Below, piece after piece: positions 1 to 8,808 of a stretch of 64,000 nt of DNA. Positions within the stretch are counted from its first letter, which is position 1. Every line of letters starts with the position of its first letter. This stretch comes from Pseudomonas batumici (GTDB lineage: Bacteria > Pseudomonadota > Gammaproteobacteria > Pseudomonadales > Pseudomonadaceae), in NCBI RefSeq assembly GCF_000820515.1, contig NZ_JXDG01000035.1:1-64000 (forward strand). The letters run 5' to 3'. The notes under the pieces were generated by a model. The model had not been told where the DNA came from. It searched no databases and was given only the letters and a program-made list of their open reading frames with translations. A program made the position numbers and the translations under genes.

Positions 1-866
1 CTGACGCCATGGCCGACGTAGATCGCGCGGTCCAGGTCCTTGCAACTGATCACCGCGTGACCTTCGGCATCATCAACGACCGTGCCGTCAAAGGCGTTCA
101 CGTTGCCGATGAACTCGCAGACCAGGCGGCTGGTGGGGGTTTCATAGATGTCCACCGGGCTGCCGATCTGGGCAATCCAGCCCAGGTGCATGATGGCGAT
201 GCGTTCGGCCATGGTCATGGCTTCTTCCTGGTCGTGGGTCACCATCACGCAGGTCACGCCGACGCGCTCGATGATCTCGACCAGCTCAAGCTGCATCTGC
301 GAGCGCAACTTCTTGTCCAAAGCCCCCATGGGTTCGTCGAGCAACAGCAACTTCGGCCGCTTGGCCAGGGAACGGGCCAGGGCCACGCGCTGACGCTGGC
401 CACCGGACAGCTGGTGTGGCTTGCGCTTGGCGTACTGGCTCATCTGCACCAGCTTGAGCATTTCGGCCACGCGGGCATCGATCTCGGTCCTGGGGAGCTT
501 GTCCTGTTGCAGGCCGAAGGCGATGTTCTGCGCCACGGTCATGTGTGGGAACAGCGCGTAGGACTGGAACATCATGTTGATCGGCCGCTCGTAGGGCGGC
601 AGGTCGGTGATGTCGACACCGTCGAGGAGAATCCGCCCTTCGGTCGGCCGCTCGAAGCCGGCCAGCATGCGCAGCAAGGTGGACTTACCCGAACCCGATC
701 CGCCCAGCAGGGCAAAGATTTCGCCCTTCTTGATTTCCAGGGACACATCGTCCACGGCAATGGTTTCGTCGAACTTCTTCGTGACCCTGTCGATCTTGAC
801 CAGCACCTGTTTCGGTGCCTGGTGACCTTCAAGAGCCTTCCTATAGGTGCTGGAGGCGTTTGCCAT
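1..866 (-). CDS. potG: Polyamine ABC transporter ATP-binding protein (PotA/PotG/SpuF-like), 3' end beyond window
   Basis: ATPase subunit of a putrescine/spermidine importer; it energises uptake at the inner membrane. About 288 N-terminal residues are visible and the gene runs off the left edge; the family is usually about 370-385 residues. Walker A GGSGSGKST lies at residues 55-63, the Q-loop glutamine near 101, signature LSGGQ at 153-157, Walker B ending in DEP at 177-179 and the H-loop His near 211. The start at 866 is the first ATG of the frame. The neighbouring genes all belong to polyamine catabolism, which supports a polyamine substrate over other PotA-family substrates. The exact subunit name (PotA, PotG or SpuF) cannot be settled without the permease genes. 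Confidence 0.85.
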   Translation of the reverse strand, partial: MANASSTYRKALEGHQAPKQVLVKIDRVTKKFDETIAVDDVSLEIKKGEIFALLGGSGSGKSTLLRMLAGFERPTEGRILLDGVDITDLPPYERPINMMFQSYALFPHMTVAQNIAFGLQQDKLPRTEIDARVAEMLKLVQMSQYAKRKPHQLSGGQRQRVALARSLAKRPKLLLLDEPMGALDKKLRSQMQLELVEIIERVGVTCVMVTHDQEEAMTMAERIAIMHLGWIAQIGSPVDIYETPTSRLVCEFIGNVNAFDGTVVDDAEGHAVISCKDLDRAIYVGHGV

Positions 867-927
867 GTGAAACTCCCAACAGGTTTCAGTCGTCAGGCCA
901 ACGCGGCCCGACTTAATAGTTGATTGC

Positions 928-946
928 AGCCCGCAGCGAGCGGGCT
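928..946. other. GC-rich hairpin between puuD-like gene and transporter ATPase
   Basis: AGCCCGC (928-934) pairs with GCGGGCT (940-946) over a 5-base loop. There is no clear T-tract on either side, so it may be a weak terminator or processing hairpin in the 222-base gap between the two minus-strand genes. Nothing else recognisable was seen in this gap. Confidence 0.35.
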
Positions 947-1088
947 TATTCGGCGCCGCCGTCCTGGCTGCCTGGTTGTACTTGTTGTTATCGCGGTTTG
1001 TTGTTGTCGTGAAGGACGGGCGCGCAAAGGCACGCCCGCCTGTTTCACGGGGGCAGTTAAATCGTTGAGTGGGTCTTGAAGTCGTCAG

Positions 1089-1850
1089 TCAGCGCGTATC
1101 ACGAAGCGCCGCGCGTTGTCGGCAGGCCTCGCCAAACGCCTGGAAAATACTCAAGTAGGGCGGGTTGTCCAGGACCTGCCATTCCGGGTGCCATTGCACG
1201 CCGACGGCAAACGCCGTGCTGTGCTCGACGGAAATCGCCTCGATCAAACCATCCGGCGCGACGGCTTCGGCATGCAGGCCGGGGGCCAGTCTGTCGATGC
1301 CTTGGCTGTGAATCGAATTGACCTGGAACACCCGAGGCAGCTCCAGCGCCTCGAACACGCCGCCCGGTTGCACGTTGACCGCATGAGCCGCTGCGTACTG
1401 CACGGCCAGGTCCGGATGATCCGCTTCGCGGTGATCGAGGAAACCGGGGAGTTCATGGACCTTCTGATGCAGGCTGCCACCGAACGCCACGTTCATTTCC
1501 TGAAAGCCGCGGCAGATGCCGAGCACCGGAACGCCCGCCGCAATGGCGGCCCGCAAGAGGGGAAGGGTGGTGGCATCGCGCGCCGGATCGTGATCCGTAC
1601 CGGGTGCGCTGGCAGGGCCTTGATAGTGGAACGGTTCCACATTCGACGGCGAGCCGGTCAGTAACAAACCGTCCAGATGCGCGAGCAGCTCATCTATTTC
1701 GGTCAGTTCAGCCAGGGAAGGAATGACCACCGGCAGCCCCGACGCCGCGACGCTGACAGCACGCAGGTACTTGTCGCCGCTGACGTGGTAGGGGTGCAGG
1801 CCAATCTGTTTGACGCACGCAGTAACGCCGATCAATGGCTTGAGTGCCAT
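1089..1850 (-). CDS. puuD: Gamma-glutamyl-gamma-aminobutyrate hydrolase (PuuD/SpuA-like)
   Basis: Class I glutamine-amidotransferase-fold hydrolase that releases GABA from gamma-glutamyl-GABA in the gamma-glutamylated putrescine pathway; cytoplasmic. The 253-residue product has the nucleophile Cys in GICRG (about residue 113) and the His-Glu pair in QWHPEW (about 221 and 223), so the triad is complete. Length matches the family (about 250). I prefer the ATG at 1850 over an in-frame GTG at 1859 because GAGGTG lies 6-7 bases upstream. It is divergent from the puuA-like gene, sharing a 280-base promoter region. In Pseudomonas the homologue is called SpuA. Confidence 0.88.
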   Translation of the reverse strand: MALKPLIGVTACVKQIGLHPYHVSGDKYLRAVSVAASGLPVVIPSLAELTEIDELLAHLDGLLLTGSPSNVEPFHYQGPASAPGTDHDPARDATTLPLLRAAIAAGVPVLGICRGFQEMNVAFGGSLHQKVHELPGFLDHREADHPDLAVQYAAAHAVNVQPGGVFEALELPRVFQVNSIHSQGIDRLAPGLHAEAVAPDGLIEAISVEHSTAFAVGVQWHPEWQVLDNPPYLSIFQAFGEACRQRAALRDTR

Positions 1851-2130
1851 TTTTATCACCTCGAAGTTTCACACTTGAACGAGCTTTTCCGGAGCTTAGC
1901 CTTGTTGATTTTAATTGACAACCTTAATGTAAAAAATCCTAAACACTGCGCGTCAGATGCTCATGCTTTACGTGTGCGTCAAGGCTGATCCGGCACTTCA
2001 TCACCCCAATAATGGCCCGAAAAATAACGCTGAGAGGCCAGGTGTTCGCTATTGACTTCACTTTGCCTTTCGGATTGACTGGGGGCGTGAAAGGGCGGTG
2101 AACATAATAATTAACACAAAAAGGTGCATC
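1851..2130. promoter_or_regulatory. Divergent promoter region of the polyamine genes
   Basis: This 280-base AT-richer spacer separates divergent puuD-like and puuA-like genes and must hold both promoters. An imperfect inverted repeat TTGT...ACAA occurs near 1902-1921. I could not identify a convincing PuuR operator by eye. Confidence 0.45.
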
Positions 2131-3507
2131 ATGTCGGTACCCCCGCGTGCCGTTCAGCTCAATGAAGCGAACGCATTCCTTAAGAAACATCCTGAGGTTT
2201 TGTACGTCGACCTTCTGATTGCGGATATGAACGGCGTGGTGCGCGGCAAGCGCATCGAGCGCACCAGTCTCCACAAGGTCTACGAGAGCGGTATCAATCT
2301 CCCGGCGTCACTGTTTGCCCTGGACATCAATGGCTCGACGGTGGAAAGCACCGGGCTGGGTCTGGACATCGGCGACTCGGACCGGATCTGCTACCCCATC
2401 CCCAATACCCTCAGCATCGAGCCTTGGCAGAAGCGCCCGACCGCGCAACTGTTGATGACCATGCACGAACTTGAAGGCCAGCCGTTCTTTGCTGACCCGC
2501 GGGAAGTGTTGCGTCAGGTCGTCAGCAAGTTCGATGACATGGGCCTGACCATTTGCGCCGCGTTCGAGCTTGAGTTCTACCTGATCGACCAGGACAACGT
2601 GAACGGTCGTCCGCAGTCGCCACGCTCGCCGGTGTCCGGCAAGCGTCCGATGTCGACCCAGGTCTACCTGATCGACGACCTCGACGAATACGTCGACTGC
2701 CTGCAAGACATCCTCGAGGGGGCGAAAGAGCAGGGCATTCCGGCCGACGCGATCGTCAAGGAAAGTGCCCCGGCGCAGTTCGAAGTGAACCTGCACCACG
2801 TCGCCGACCCGATCAAGGCCTGCGACTACGCGGTGCTGCTCAAGCGTGTGGTGAAGAACATCGCCTACGACCATGAGATGGACACCACCTTCATGGCCAA
2901 GCCGTATCCGGGCCAGGCGGGCAATGGCCTGCACGTGCACATTTCGATTCTCGACAAGCAAGGCAACAACATCTTTGCCTGCGAGGATCCCGAGCAGAAC
3001 GCCGCGCTGCGTCACGCGATCGGCGGTGTGCTCGAGACCCTGCCGGCGCAGATGGCCTTCCTTTGCCCGAACGTCAACTCGTACCGTCGTTTCGGTGCGC
3101 AGTTCTACGTGCCGAATTCGCCGAGCTGGGGCATCGACAACCGGACCGTCGCGGTGCGTGTACCGACCGGTTCCGCCGACTCCGTGCGCATCGAACACCG
3201 CGTTGCCGGTGCCGATGCCAACCCGTACCTGCTGATGGCGTCCGTTCTGGCCGGTATTCACCACGGGCTGACCAACGAAATCGAACCGGGCCCACCGGTG
3301 GAAGGCAACAGCTACGAGCAGAACGAACAAAGCCTGCCGAACAACCTGCGCGATGCCCTGCGCGAGCTGGACGACAGCGAAGTCATGGCCAGATACATCG
3401 ACCCGCTGTACATCGACGTATTCGTGGCGTGCAAGGAAAGCGAGCTCGCCGAGTTTGAGAACTCCATCTCGGACCTCGAGTACAACTGGTACCTGCACAC
3501 GGTTTGA
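2131..3507 (+). CDS. puuA: Gamma-glutamylputrescine synthetase (glutamine synthetase family, PuuA/SpuI-like)
   Basis: ATP-dependent ligation of glutamate to putrescine (or a related polyamine), the first step of the gamma-glutamylated pathway. The 458-residue product has the type I glutamine synthetase layout: an N-terminal beta-grasp (about 15-110), then the catalytic domain with NGLHVHIS and the ATP/glutamate-binding stretch ending in IDNRTVAVRVP. A longer frame opens at 2098, but ATG 2131 has AGGTG 6 bases upstream and matches the usual N-terminus. It heads a plus-strand run with the aldehyde dehydrogenase (73-base gap) and oxidase. Pseudomonads carry several paralogues with different polyamine preferences, so the exact substrate is inferred. 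Confidence 0.87.
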   Translation: MSVPPRAVQLNEANAFLKKHPEVLYVDLLIADMNGVVRGKRIERTSLHKVYESGINLPASLFALDINGSTVESTGLGLDIGDSDRICYPIPNTLSIEPWQKRPTAQLLMTMHELEGQPFFADPREVLRQVVSKFDDMGLTICAAFELEFYLIDQDNVNGRPQSPRSPVSGKRPMSTQVYLIDDLDEYVDCLQDILEGAKEQGIPADAIVKESAPAQFEVNLHHVADPIKACDYAVLLKRVVKNIAYDHEMDTTFMAKPYPGQAGNGLHVHISILDKQGNNIFACEDPEQNAALRHAIGGVLETLPAQMAFLCPNVNSYRRFGAQFYVPNSPSWGIDNRTVAVRVPTGSADSVRIEHRVAGADANPYLLMASVLAGIHHGLTNEIEPGPPVEGNSYEQNEQSLPNNLRDALRELDDSEVMARYIDPLYIDVFVACKESELAEFENSISDLEYNWYLHTV

Positions 3508-3580
3508 TGGGCGAATGGCCGTCATAACCTGACGGCCATCAGTCTGACGATTACTTGTTTCTCTGCGTAAGGTCACTTCC

Positions 3581-5071
3581 ATGGCAAACACTCGCAGCGA
3601 CTGGGAGCAACGCTTTCAGTCCTTGACACTAGAAGGGCGGGCCTTCATTGATGGCCAATACCGCCCGGCACTCAGCGGCGCAACCTTCGAATGCATCAGC
3701 CCGGTGGACGGTTGCTTTCTGGCGAACGTCGCCAGCACCGACGAAGCCGATGCCAATGCGGCGGTGATCGTCGCGCGCCAGGCATTCGAATCCGGCGTCT
3801 GGGCCAAACTCGCTCCGGTCGAGCGCAAGCGTATCCTGATTCGTTTCGCCGACCTGATCCTGGCCAACCAGGAAGAACTGGCGCTGCTGGAAACCCTGGA
3901 CATGGGCAAGCCCATCAGCGACGCCATGGCCATCGACATCCCGGCGACTGCCAACGCGATCCGCTGGAGCGCCGAAGCGATCGACAAGATCTACGACGAA
4001 GTCGCGGCCACACCGCACGACCAACTGGGCCTCATCACCCGCGAACCTGCCGGTGTCGTAGCGGCCATCGTGCCGTGGAATTTCCCGCTGATCATGGCCA
4101 GCTGGAAGTTCGCTCCAGCGCTGGCGGCCGGTAACTCGTTCATCCTCAAGCCTTCGGAAAAGTCGCCACTGACGGCTATCCGTATCGCCCAGCTGGCGCT
4201 GGACGCCGGTATCCCGAAAGGCGTGTTCAACGTCCTGCCGGGTTTCGGTCACACCGTCGGCAAGGCGCTGGCGTTGCACATGGACGTCGACGTGCTGGCC
4301 TTCACCGGCTCGACGGCGATTGCCAAGCAACTGCTGATCTACGCCGGCCAAAGCAACATGAAACGCGTCTGGCTCGAGGCGGGGGGGAAGAGTCCGAACG
4401 TGGTGTTTGCCGACGCACCGGATTTGCGCGCGGCGGCACAAGCGGCGGCCAGCGCCATTGCCTTCAACCAGGGCGAAGTCTGCACCGCCGGTTCGCGCCT
4501 GTTGGTGGAGCGCTCGATTCGCGAGCCATTCATTGCGCTGCTGGTGGAAGCCCTGCAAGCCTGGAAACCGGGGCATGCCCTGGACCCGGCGACCACCGTG
4601 GGTGCGGTCGTCGATCAGCGCCAGCTGGAGTCGGTCCTGCGCTACATTCAGATCGGCAAAGAGCAGGGCGCCCAACTGATCGCTGGCGGCCGGCGCACCC
4701 TCGATGCCACCGGTGGCTTCTATGTCGAACCGACGATTTTCGACGGCGTGACCAACACCATGACCATCGCCCGGGAAGAGATCTTCGGCCCGGTGCTGTC
4801 GCTGATCACCTTCGACACCGAGCAGGAAGCACTGGCGATTGCCAATGACAGCCTCTTCGGTCTGGCCGCCGGTGTGTGGACCAGCAACCTGAGCAAGGCC
4901 CACACCTTTGCCCGCGGCTTGCGCGCCGGCAGCGTCTGGGTCAACCAGTACGACGGCGGCGACATGACCGCGCCGTTTGGCGGGTTCAAGCAGTCGGGTA
5001 ACGGTCGGGACAAATCGCTGCACGCGTTCGACAAATACACCGAACTCAAAGCGACCTGGATCAAGCTCTGA
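3581..5071 (+). CDS. puuC: Gamma-glutamyl-gamma-aminobutyraldehyde dehydrogenase (PuuC/KauB-like)
   Basis: NAD(P)-dependent oxidation of gamma-glutamyl-aminobutyraldehyde to gamma-glutamyl-GABA. The 496-residue aldehyde dehydrogenase has the conserved PWN (165-167), the general base Glu266 in LEAGGKSPN and the nucleophile Cys301 in NQGEVCTAGS; length is normal. It lies between the synthetase and the oxidase, so the operon carries three consecutive enzymes of the route, with the hydrolase divergent. Broad aldehyde specificity is common in this family. Confidence 0.88.
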   Translation: MANTRSDWEQRFQSLTLEGRAFIDGQYRPALSGATFECISPVDGCFLANVASTDEADANAAVIVARQAFESGVWAKLAPVERKRILIRFADLILANQEELALLETLDMGKPISDAMAIDIPATANAIRWSAEAIDKIYDEVAATPHDQLGLITREPAGVVAAIVPWNFPLIMASWKFAPALAAGNSFILKPSEKSPLTAIRIAQLALDAGIPKGVFNVLPGFGHTVGKALALHMDVDVLAFTGSTAIAKQLLIYAGQSNMKRVWLEAGGKSPNVVFADAPDLRAAAQAAASAIAFNQGEVCTAGSRLLVERSIREPFIALLVEALQAWKPGHALDPATTVGAVVDQRQLESVLRYIQIGKEQGAQLIAGGRRTLDATGGFYVEPTIFDGVTNTMTIAREEIFGPVLSLITFDTEQEALAIANDSLFGLAAGVWTSNLSKAHTFARGLRAGSVWVNQYDGGDMTAPFGGFKQSGNGRDKSLHAFDKYTELKATWIKL

Positions 5072-5123
5072 CACCTTTGCAACGGCGGTCGCCGGCGCGT
5101 GCCGGCGGCCATCGGAGAAATTT

Positions 5124-6407
5124 ATGAAACAAGTTCATGTAAACAGCTACTACGCCGCGACCCGCAATCACACAGGCGACTTCCCGGTTCTTGAGGAGCT
5201 GGTGGAATGCGATGTCTGCGTGATCGGCGCCGGCTACACCGGCCTGTCCTCGGCCCTGTTCCTTGCCGAAGCGGGCTACAGCGTGACTGTGCTCGAGGCC
5301 GCGAAAGTCGGTTTCGGTGCCAGCGGTCGCAACGGCGGTCAACTGGTCAACTCCTACAGCCGTGACGTCGACGTCATCCAGGCGCGCTACGGCGACAAGA
5401 CGGCCGAAGTGCTCGGCAGCATGATTTTCGAAGGCGCCGACATCATCCGTCAGCGCATACAGCACTACGACATCCAGTGTGATTACCGTCCGGGTGGCCT
5501 CTTTGCCGCACTGAACAAGAAGCAGTTCAAAGGCCTGGCCGAACAGAAAAGCAGCTGGGAGCGCTACGGCAACCAGAACCTGACACTGCTCGACGCGGCT
5601 GACATCAAGCGTGAAGTGGGTTGCGACAACTACGTCGGTGGCCTGCTGGACATGCAGGGCGGGCACATCCACCCGCTGAACCTGGCACTCGGTGAAGCCT
5701 CGGCCATCATCGGCCTGGGCGGCAAGATCTTCGAGCAATCGGCCGCCGTGGACATCACTTACGGTGAGCCGATCACCGTGCGCACCGCCAAAGGCGTGGT
5801 TCGGGCCAAGTACCTGCTGATCGCCGGTAACGCCTATTTGCCTCAGGACCTCGACAGCCGCGTGACCCGCAAAAGCATGCCCTGCGGTTCGCAAATTGTC
5901 GTGACCGAGCCACTGTCGGAAAAAGTGGCCCGCAGCCTGATCACCCACAACTACTGTGTCGAAGACTGCAACTACCTGCTGGATTACTACCGCCTGACCG
6001 CCGACAACCGTTTGCTGTACGGCGGCGGCGTGGTCTACGGCGCCCGCGAACCGGACGATATCGAGCAACTGATCAGGCCGAAAATCCTCAAGACCTTCCC
6101 GCAATTGAAGGACGTGAAGATCGACTACCGCTGGACCGGCAACTTCCTGCTGACCATGTCACGCATGCCGCAATTCGGCCGTATCGAGAAGAACGCCTAC
6201 TACATGCAAGGCTACAGCGGCCACGGCGTCACCTGCTCGCACCTGGCCGGCAAACTGATCTCGGAAGTGATCCGCGGCGACGCCGAACGCTTCGACGCGT
6301 TCGCCTCCCTGCCGCACATGCCGATGATCGGTGGCCGCACCTTCCAGGCGCCGCTCACCGCCATGGGGGCCGCGTATTACGCCATGCGTGACCGTTTCGG
6401 GATCTAG
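5124..6407 (+). CDS. puuB: Gamma-glutamylputrescine oxidase (FAD-dependent, PuuB-like)
   Basis: DAO-type flavoprotein that oxidises gamma-glutamylputrescine to the aldehyde with release of ammonia and H2O2. The 427-residue product has the Rossmann dinucleotide motif GAGYTG at residues 35-40 and the C-terminal GYSGHG motif typical of this family. A longer frame opens at 4977 inside the dehydrogenase gene. ATG 5124 is preferred because GGAG lies about 7 bases upstream and the product then has normal length. It follows puuC by 52 bases. Confidence 0.88.
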   Translation: MKQVHVNSYYAATRNHTGDFPVLEELVECDVCVIGAGYTGLSSALFLAEAGYSVTVLEAAKVGFGASGRNGGQLVNSYSRDVDVIQARYGDKTAEVLGSMIFEGADIIRQRIQHYDIQCDYRPGGLFAALNKKQFKGLAEQKSSWERYGNQNLTLLDAADIKREVGCDNYVGGLLDMQGGHIHPLNLALGEASAIIGLGGKIFEQSAAVDITYGEPITVRTAKGVVRAKYLLIAGNAYLPQDLDSRVTRKSMPCGSQIVVTEPLSEKVARSLITHNYCVEDCNYLLDYYRLTADNRLLYGGGVVYGAREPDDIEQLIRPKILKTFPQLKDVKIDYRWTGNFLLTMSRMPQFGRIEKNAYYMQGYSGHGVTCSHLAGKLISEVIRGDAERFDAFASLPHMPMIGGRTFQAPLTAMGAAYYAMRDRFGI

Positions 6408-6633
6408 CGTCAACCCCGCTGGCGGCCACGCCACGGGTGTCGCGCATGGACTGACAGTGATCATGCGCCGGCTCTATTTATCGGCCATTTGTCGAACCTG
6501 CTGAGCAACGCGAACAAACGTGATTTAATAGCCGCCTTTCACGTTTCTGGGATAGGGGGACGGTGCGATTTGCGGCGCCCGTCGCCCGCCACCGACCCCC
6601 ATCACCCTTCAGTCGTTCTCACATAAGGCTGTC

Positions 6634-7182
6634 ATGGACACGGGCTCACGACTCAAATTAGTACGCGAAAGCTACAAACTGTCCCAGCGCGAGCTGGCCC
6701 GGCGTAGCGGCGTCACCAATGCCACCATTTCCCTGATCGAACAGAATCGCGTCAGTCCGTCTGTCAGTTCCCTCAAGAAACTGCTGGAAGGCATCCCCAT
6801 GTCTTTGGCGGACTTCTTCACCTTCGACCAGCCGCCCCGCGAACACCAATACGTCTTCCGCGCCAGTGAACAGCCGGATCTCGGACGTGATGGCTTGCGG
6901 TTGCTGCTGATTGGCGCTTCGGTGCCGAGTCGGCAGATGCGCTTGTTGCGCGAGCAATACGCGCCGGGCGCCAGTTCAGGGGAGGAGCCGATCGTGCACG
7001 CCGAAGGGGAGGAGTGTGGGCTGGTGACGCGGGGGACGGTTGAACTCACCGTCGATGGGCAGATCAGCGTGTTGAATGCCGGGGATGGGTATTACTTTCC
7101 GACGACGCTGCCGCATCGGTTCCGCAATATCGGCGCGGATGAGGCAGAGATCATCAGCGCGAATACGCCGGCTAACTTCTGA
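6634..7182 (+). CDS. puuR: XRE-cupin transcriptional regulator (PuuR-like)
   Basis: Probable repressor of the polyamine genes. The 182-residue protein has an N-terminal XRE helix-turn-helix (about 6-62, containing LSQRELARRSGVTNATIS) and a C-terminal cupin sensor (about 105-178). This layout and length match PuuR, which in E. coli is relieved by putrescine. It lies 227 bases downstream of the oxidase with its own leader, so it is probably transcribed separately or as the operon tail. Assignment rests on architecture and position. Confidence 0.82.
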   Translation: MDTGSRLKLVRESYKLSQRELARRSGVTNATISLIEQNRVSPSVSSLKKLLEGIPMSLADFFTFDQPPREHQYVFRASEQPDLGRDGLRLLLIGASVPSRQMRLLREQYAPGASSGEEPIVHAEGEECGLVTRGTVELTVDGQISVLNAGDGYYFPTTLPHRFRNIGADEAEIISANTPANF

Positions 7183-7195
7183 TGTGAAAGCGGCC

Positions 7196-7870
7196 TCACT
7201 CCGTTCCCAAGGCATCCCCTTGTGCGTCGAAAATGACCTGCAAATGCGGACTTCGAAGCACGCTTGCCGGAGTGACTGTGCAGCGTTGCCATGGAATTCG
7301 GCCGAAGTACCAGAAACGCCAGAAGGTGAGCTTCGGATCGGGGTTGTGGTGCAGTAACGTGGCGAACGTCTCCACTTCGCCGAGCTGAATCGCTGTCGCC
7401 TCCTGGATGACTTCACGTACGAAGCGAGAGCAGAACTGGCGTCGCGAACCGATGTTGAAACCGGTGTCGTAGAACGTACCCATCCTGCGATTGGCGGCCT
7501 TCACCAGCACACTGCGATGTTGCTCGTCGAGCGGTGCGGTCAGCCTTGCGATTGCGCAGCGCCCGTGTTCGGAGCGTTCCAGGAAGCGCGTCATCGGCGT
7601 TGTTCGGGCAAAAGGAAACGTGCTCTCCGCAATCAGTGGCTCATCGCCGCGGTTATCGACGATGACGCCCACATGGTTGGTCCATGAGTTGGTGGCGTTG
7701 GCCACTTCCAGGAAGGGGCGCGCGGTGACACGGATGAACACCAGGTCGCCGATTTGCAGATCACCCATCGGCGGTCTGTCCGCTACTCCGGCGACAGGTG
7801 GCGTGATACGCGGATTCGTGCGCCTGCCAGGCGAAGGTGTGGTGCTGATCATCCCGCTGCTGTCGAACAT
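7196..7870 (-). CDS. YebB/YiiX-like permuted NlpC/P60 cysteine hydrolase
   Basis: The 224-residue product resembles the permuted papain-like (YebB/YiiX) branch of NlpC/P60. GDLVFIR at 41-47 precedes the His in NHVGVIV (His66), then a Glu near 82, and a Cys in QFCSRFV (Cys147); the His-before-Cys order marks the permuted fold. Members are amidases or peptidases, but substrates are mostly unknown. No signal peptide is evident. ATG 7870 has AAGGAG 6 bases upstream. It is convergent with puuR (13-base gap) and divergent from the XRE regulator at 7985, which may control it. Confidence 0.68.
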   Translation of the reverse strand: MFDSSGMISTTPSPGRRTNPRITPPVAGVADRPPMGDLQIGDLVFIRVTARPFLEVANATNSWTNHVGVIVDNRGDEPLIAESTFPFARTTPMTRFLERSEHGRCAIARLTAPLDEQHRSVLVKAANRRMGTFYDTGFNIGSRRQFCSRFVREVIQEATAIQLGEVETFATLLHHNPDPKLTFWRFWYFGRIPWQRCTVTPASVLRSPHLQVIFDAQGDALGTE

Positions 7871-7953
7871 ACCGGTCTCCTTGTTCTTTTGATGAGCCAG
7901 TATGGGAGGAGGTTGCAGGTTTCACACCTTTATCCTTGAGTTTTCCTTAAAAT

Positions 7954-7968
7954 GATACCTTTGGTATC
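7954..7968. promoter_or_regulatory. Inverted repeat GATACC-TTT-GGTATC upstream of XRE gene
   Basis: Perfect 6-base arms (7954-7959 and 7963-7968) with a 3-base spacer sit 16 bases before the preferred start of the XRE gene, between two divergent genes. GTAT recurs as ATAC at 7977-7980. The position fits an operator for autoregulation. Confidence 0.4.
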
Positions 7969-7984
7969 GGATTCCAATACTTAT

Positions 7985-8719
7985 ATGACCCAGATTACCC
8001 AGCTCATTGCGACGATCAAGCAGCGCCTCAAGTCAGCGGGAATGACCTATCGTGACGTTGCACAAGCGCTTGAACTGTCGGAGCCCAGCGTGAAGCGCCT
8101 GCTGGCTGGCGGTCGCCTGACGGTCGAGCGCCTCGCCCAGTTCGGTGATCTGCTGGGCCTCACGATGGCGGAGTTGCTTCAGGAGGCCGAGTTGTCGACA
8201 CCGCGCCTGCAGATGCTGACGCGTGAGCAGGAAGCGCAGCTTGTCTCGAACGAGAAGTTGCTGTTGGTGGCCGTGTGCGCGCTGAACCAGTGGTCGCTGC
8301 AAGACATGGTGTCTGCCTACCACCTGTCGAAAGCCGAGTGCATCAAGCACCTGCTGGTGTTGGAGCGGATGGGCCTGGCGGACCTGAAGCCGGGAAACCG
8401 GATCAGGTTGCTGGTGGCGCGGGACTTTGATTGGCTGCCGGACGGCCCTATCCGGCACTTCTTCGTGCGCCAGGGGTTACCCGATTTCATGGGCAGCCGG
8501 TTCGATGAGCCTGACGAGACCCTGGACTTTGCCCATGGCATGTTGACGCAGTCGGCGTACGCCCAGTTGCAGGTCGAAATGCACCGGTTGCGTAGCAAGC
8601 TGGCAGCCCTTCACAACGAGTCGTTGACCGCCCCGTTGTCCGAGAAACGCGGCACTGCGCTCCTGCTGGCGATGCGTGTATGGGAGCCACAGGCATTCAG
8701 ACAGCTTAAGCGGATGTAG
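7985..8719 (+). CDS. XRE-family helix-turn-helix transcriptional regulator
   Basis: The 244-residue product has an N-terminal helix-turn-helix (about residues 18-60, with YRDVAQALELSEPSVKRLL) followed by an uncharacterised regulatory region of about 180 residues with no recognised ligand domain. An upstream in-frame ATG (7952) would overlap the inverted repeat, so ATG 7985 is preferred, although its ribosome binding site is weak. It is divergent from the NlpC/P60-like gene. The target is unknown. Confidence 0.72.
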   Translation: MTQITQLIATIKQRLKSAGMTYRDVAQALELSEPSVKRLLAGGRLTVERLAQFGDLLGLTMAELLQEAELSTPRLQMLTREQEAQLVSNEKLLLVAVCALNQWSLQDMVSAYHLSKAECIKHLLVLERMGLADLKPGNRIRLLVARDFDWLPDGPIRHFFVRQGLPDFMGSRFDEPDETLDFAHGMLTQSAYAQLQVEMHRLRSKLAALHNESLTAPLSEKRGTALLLAMRVWEPQAFRQLKRM

Positions 8720-8764
8720 TCGGCCAGCAAGGCTCTCTTCATCTCTCTAGCCTCTGCTGCAGGA

Positions 8765-8785
8765 CGGGCGGGGTGGCCCCGCCCG
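8765..8785. terminator. Hairpin between convergent genes
   Basis: CGGGCGGGG (8765-8773) pairs with CCCCGCCCG (8777-8785) over a 3-base loop, between the XRE gene and the convergent gamma-glutamyltransferase gene. The strong stem and position suggest a bidirectional terminator, although no T-tract follows. Confidence 0.5.
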
Positions 8786-8808
8786 GGTGAAACGGAAAGG
8801 ACTGGCTT

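Noticed and set aside
2308..3591. Long minus-strand open frame opposite the puuA-like gene
   Set aside because: It is a GC-rich antisense shadow with low-complexity V/R/H content and no family resemblance; similar long shadows oppose the puuC, puuB, ftsH and siderophore genes.
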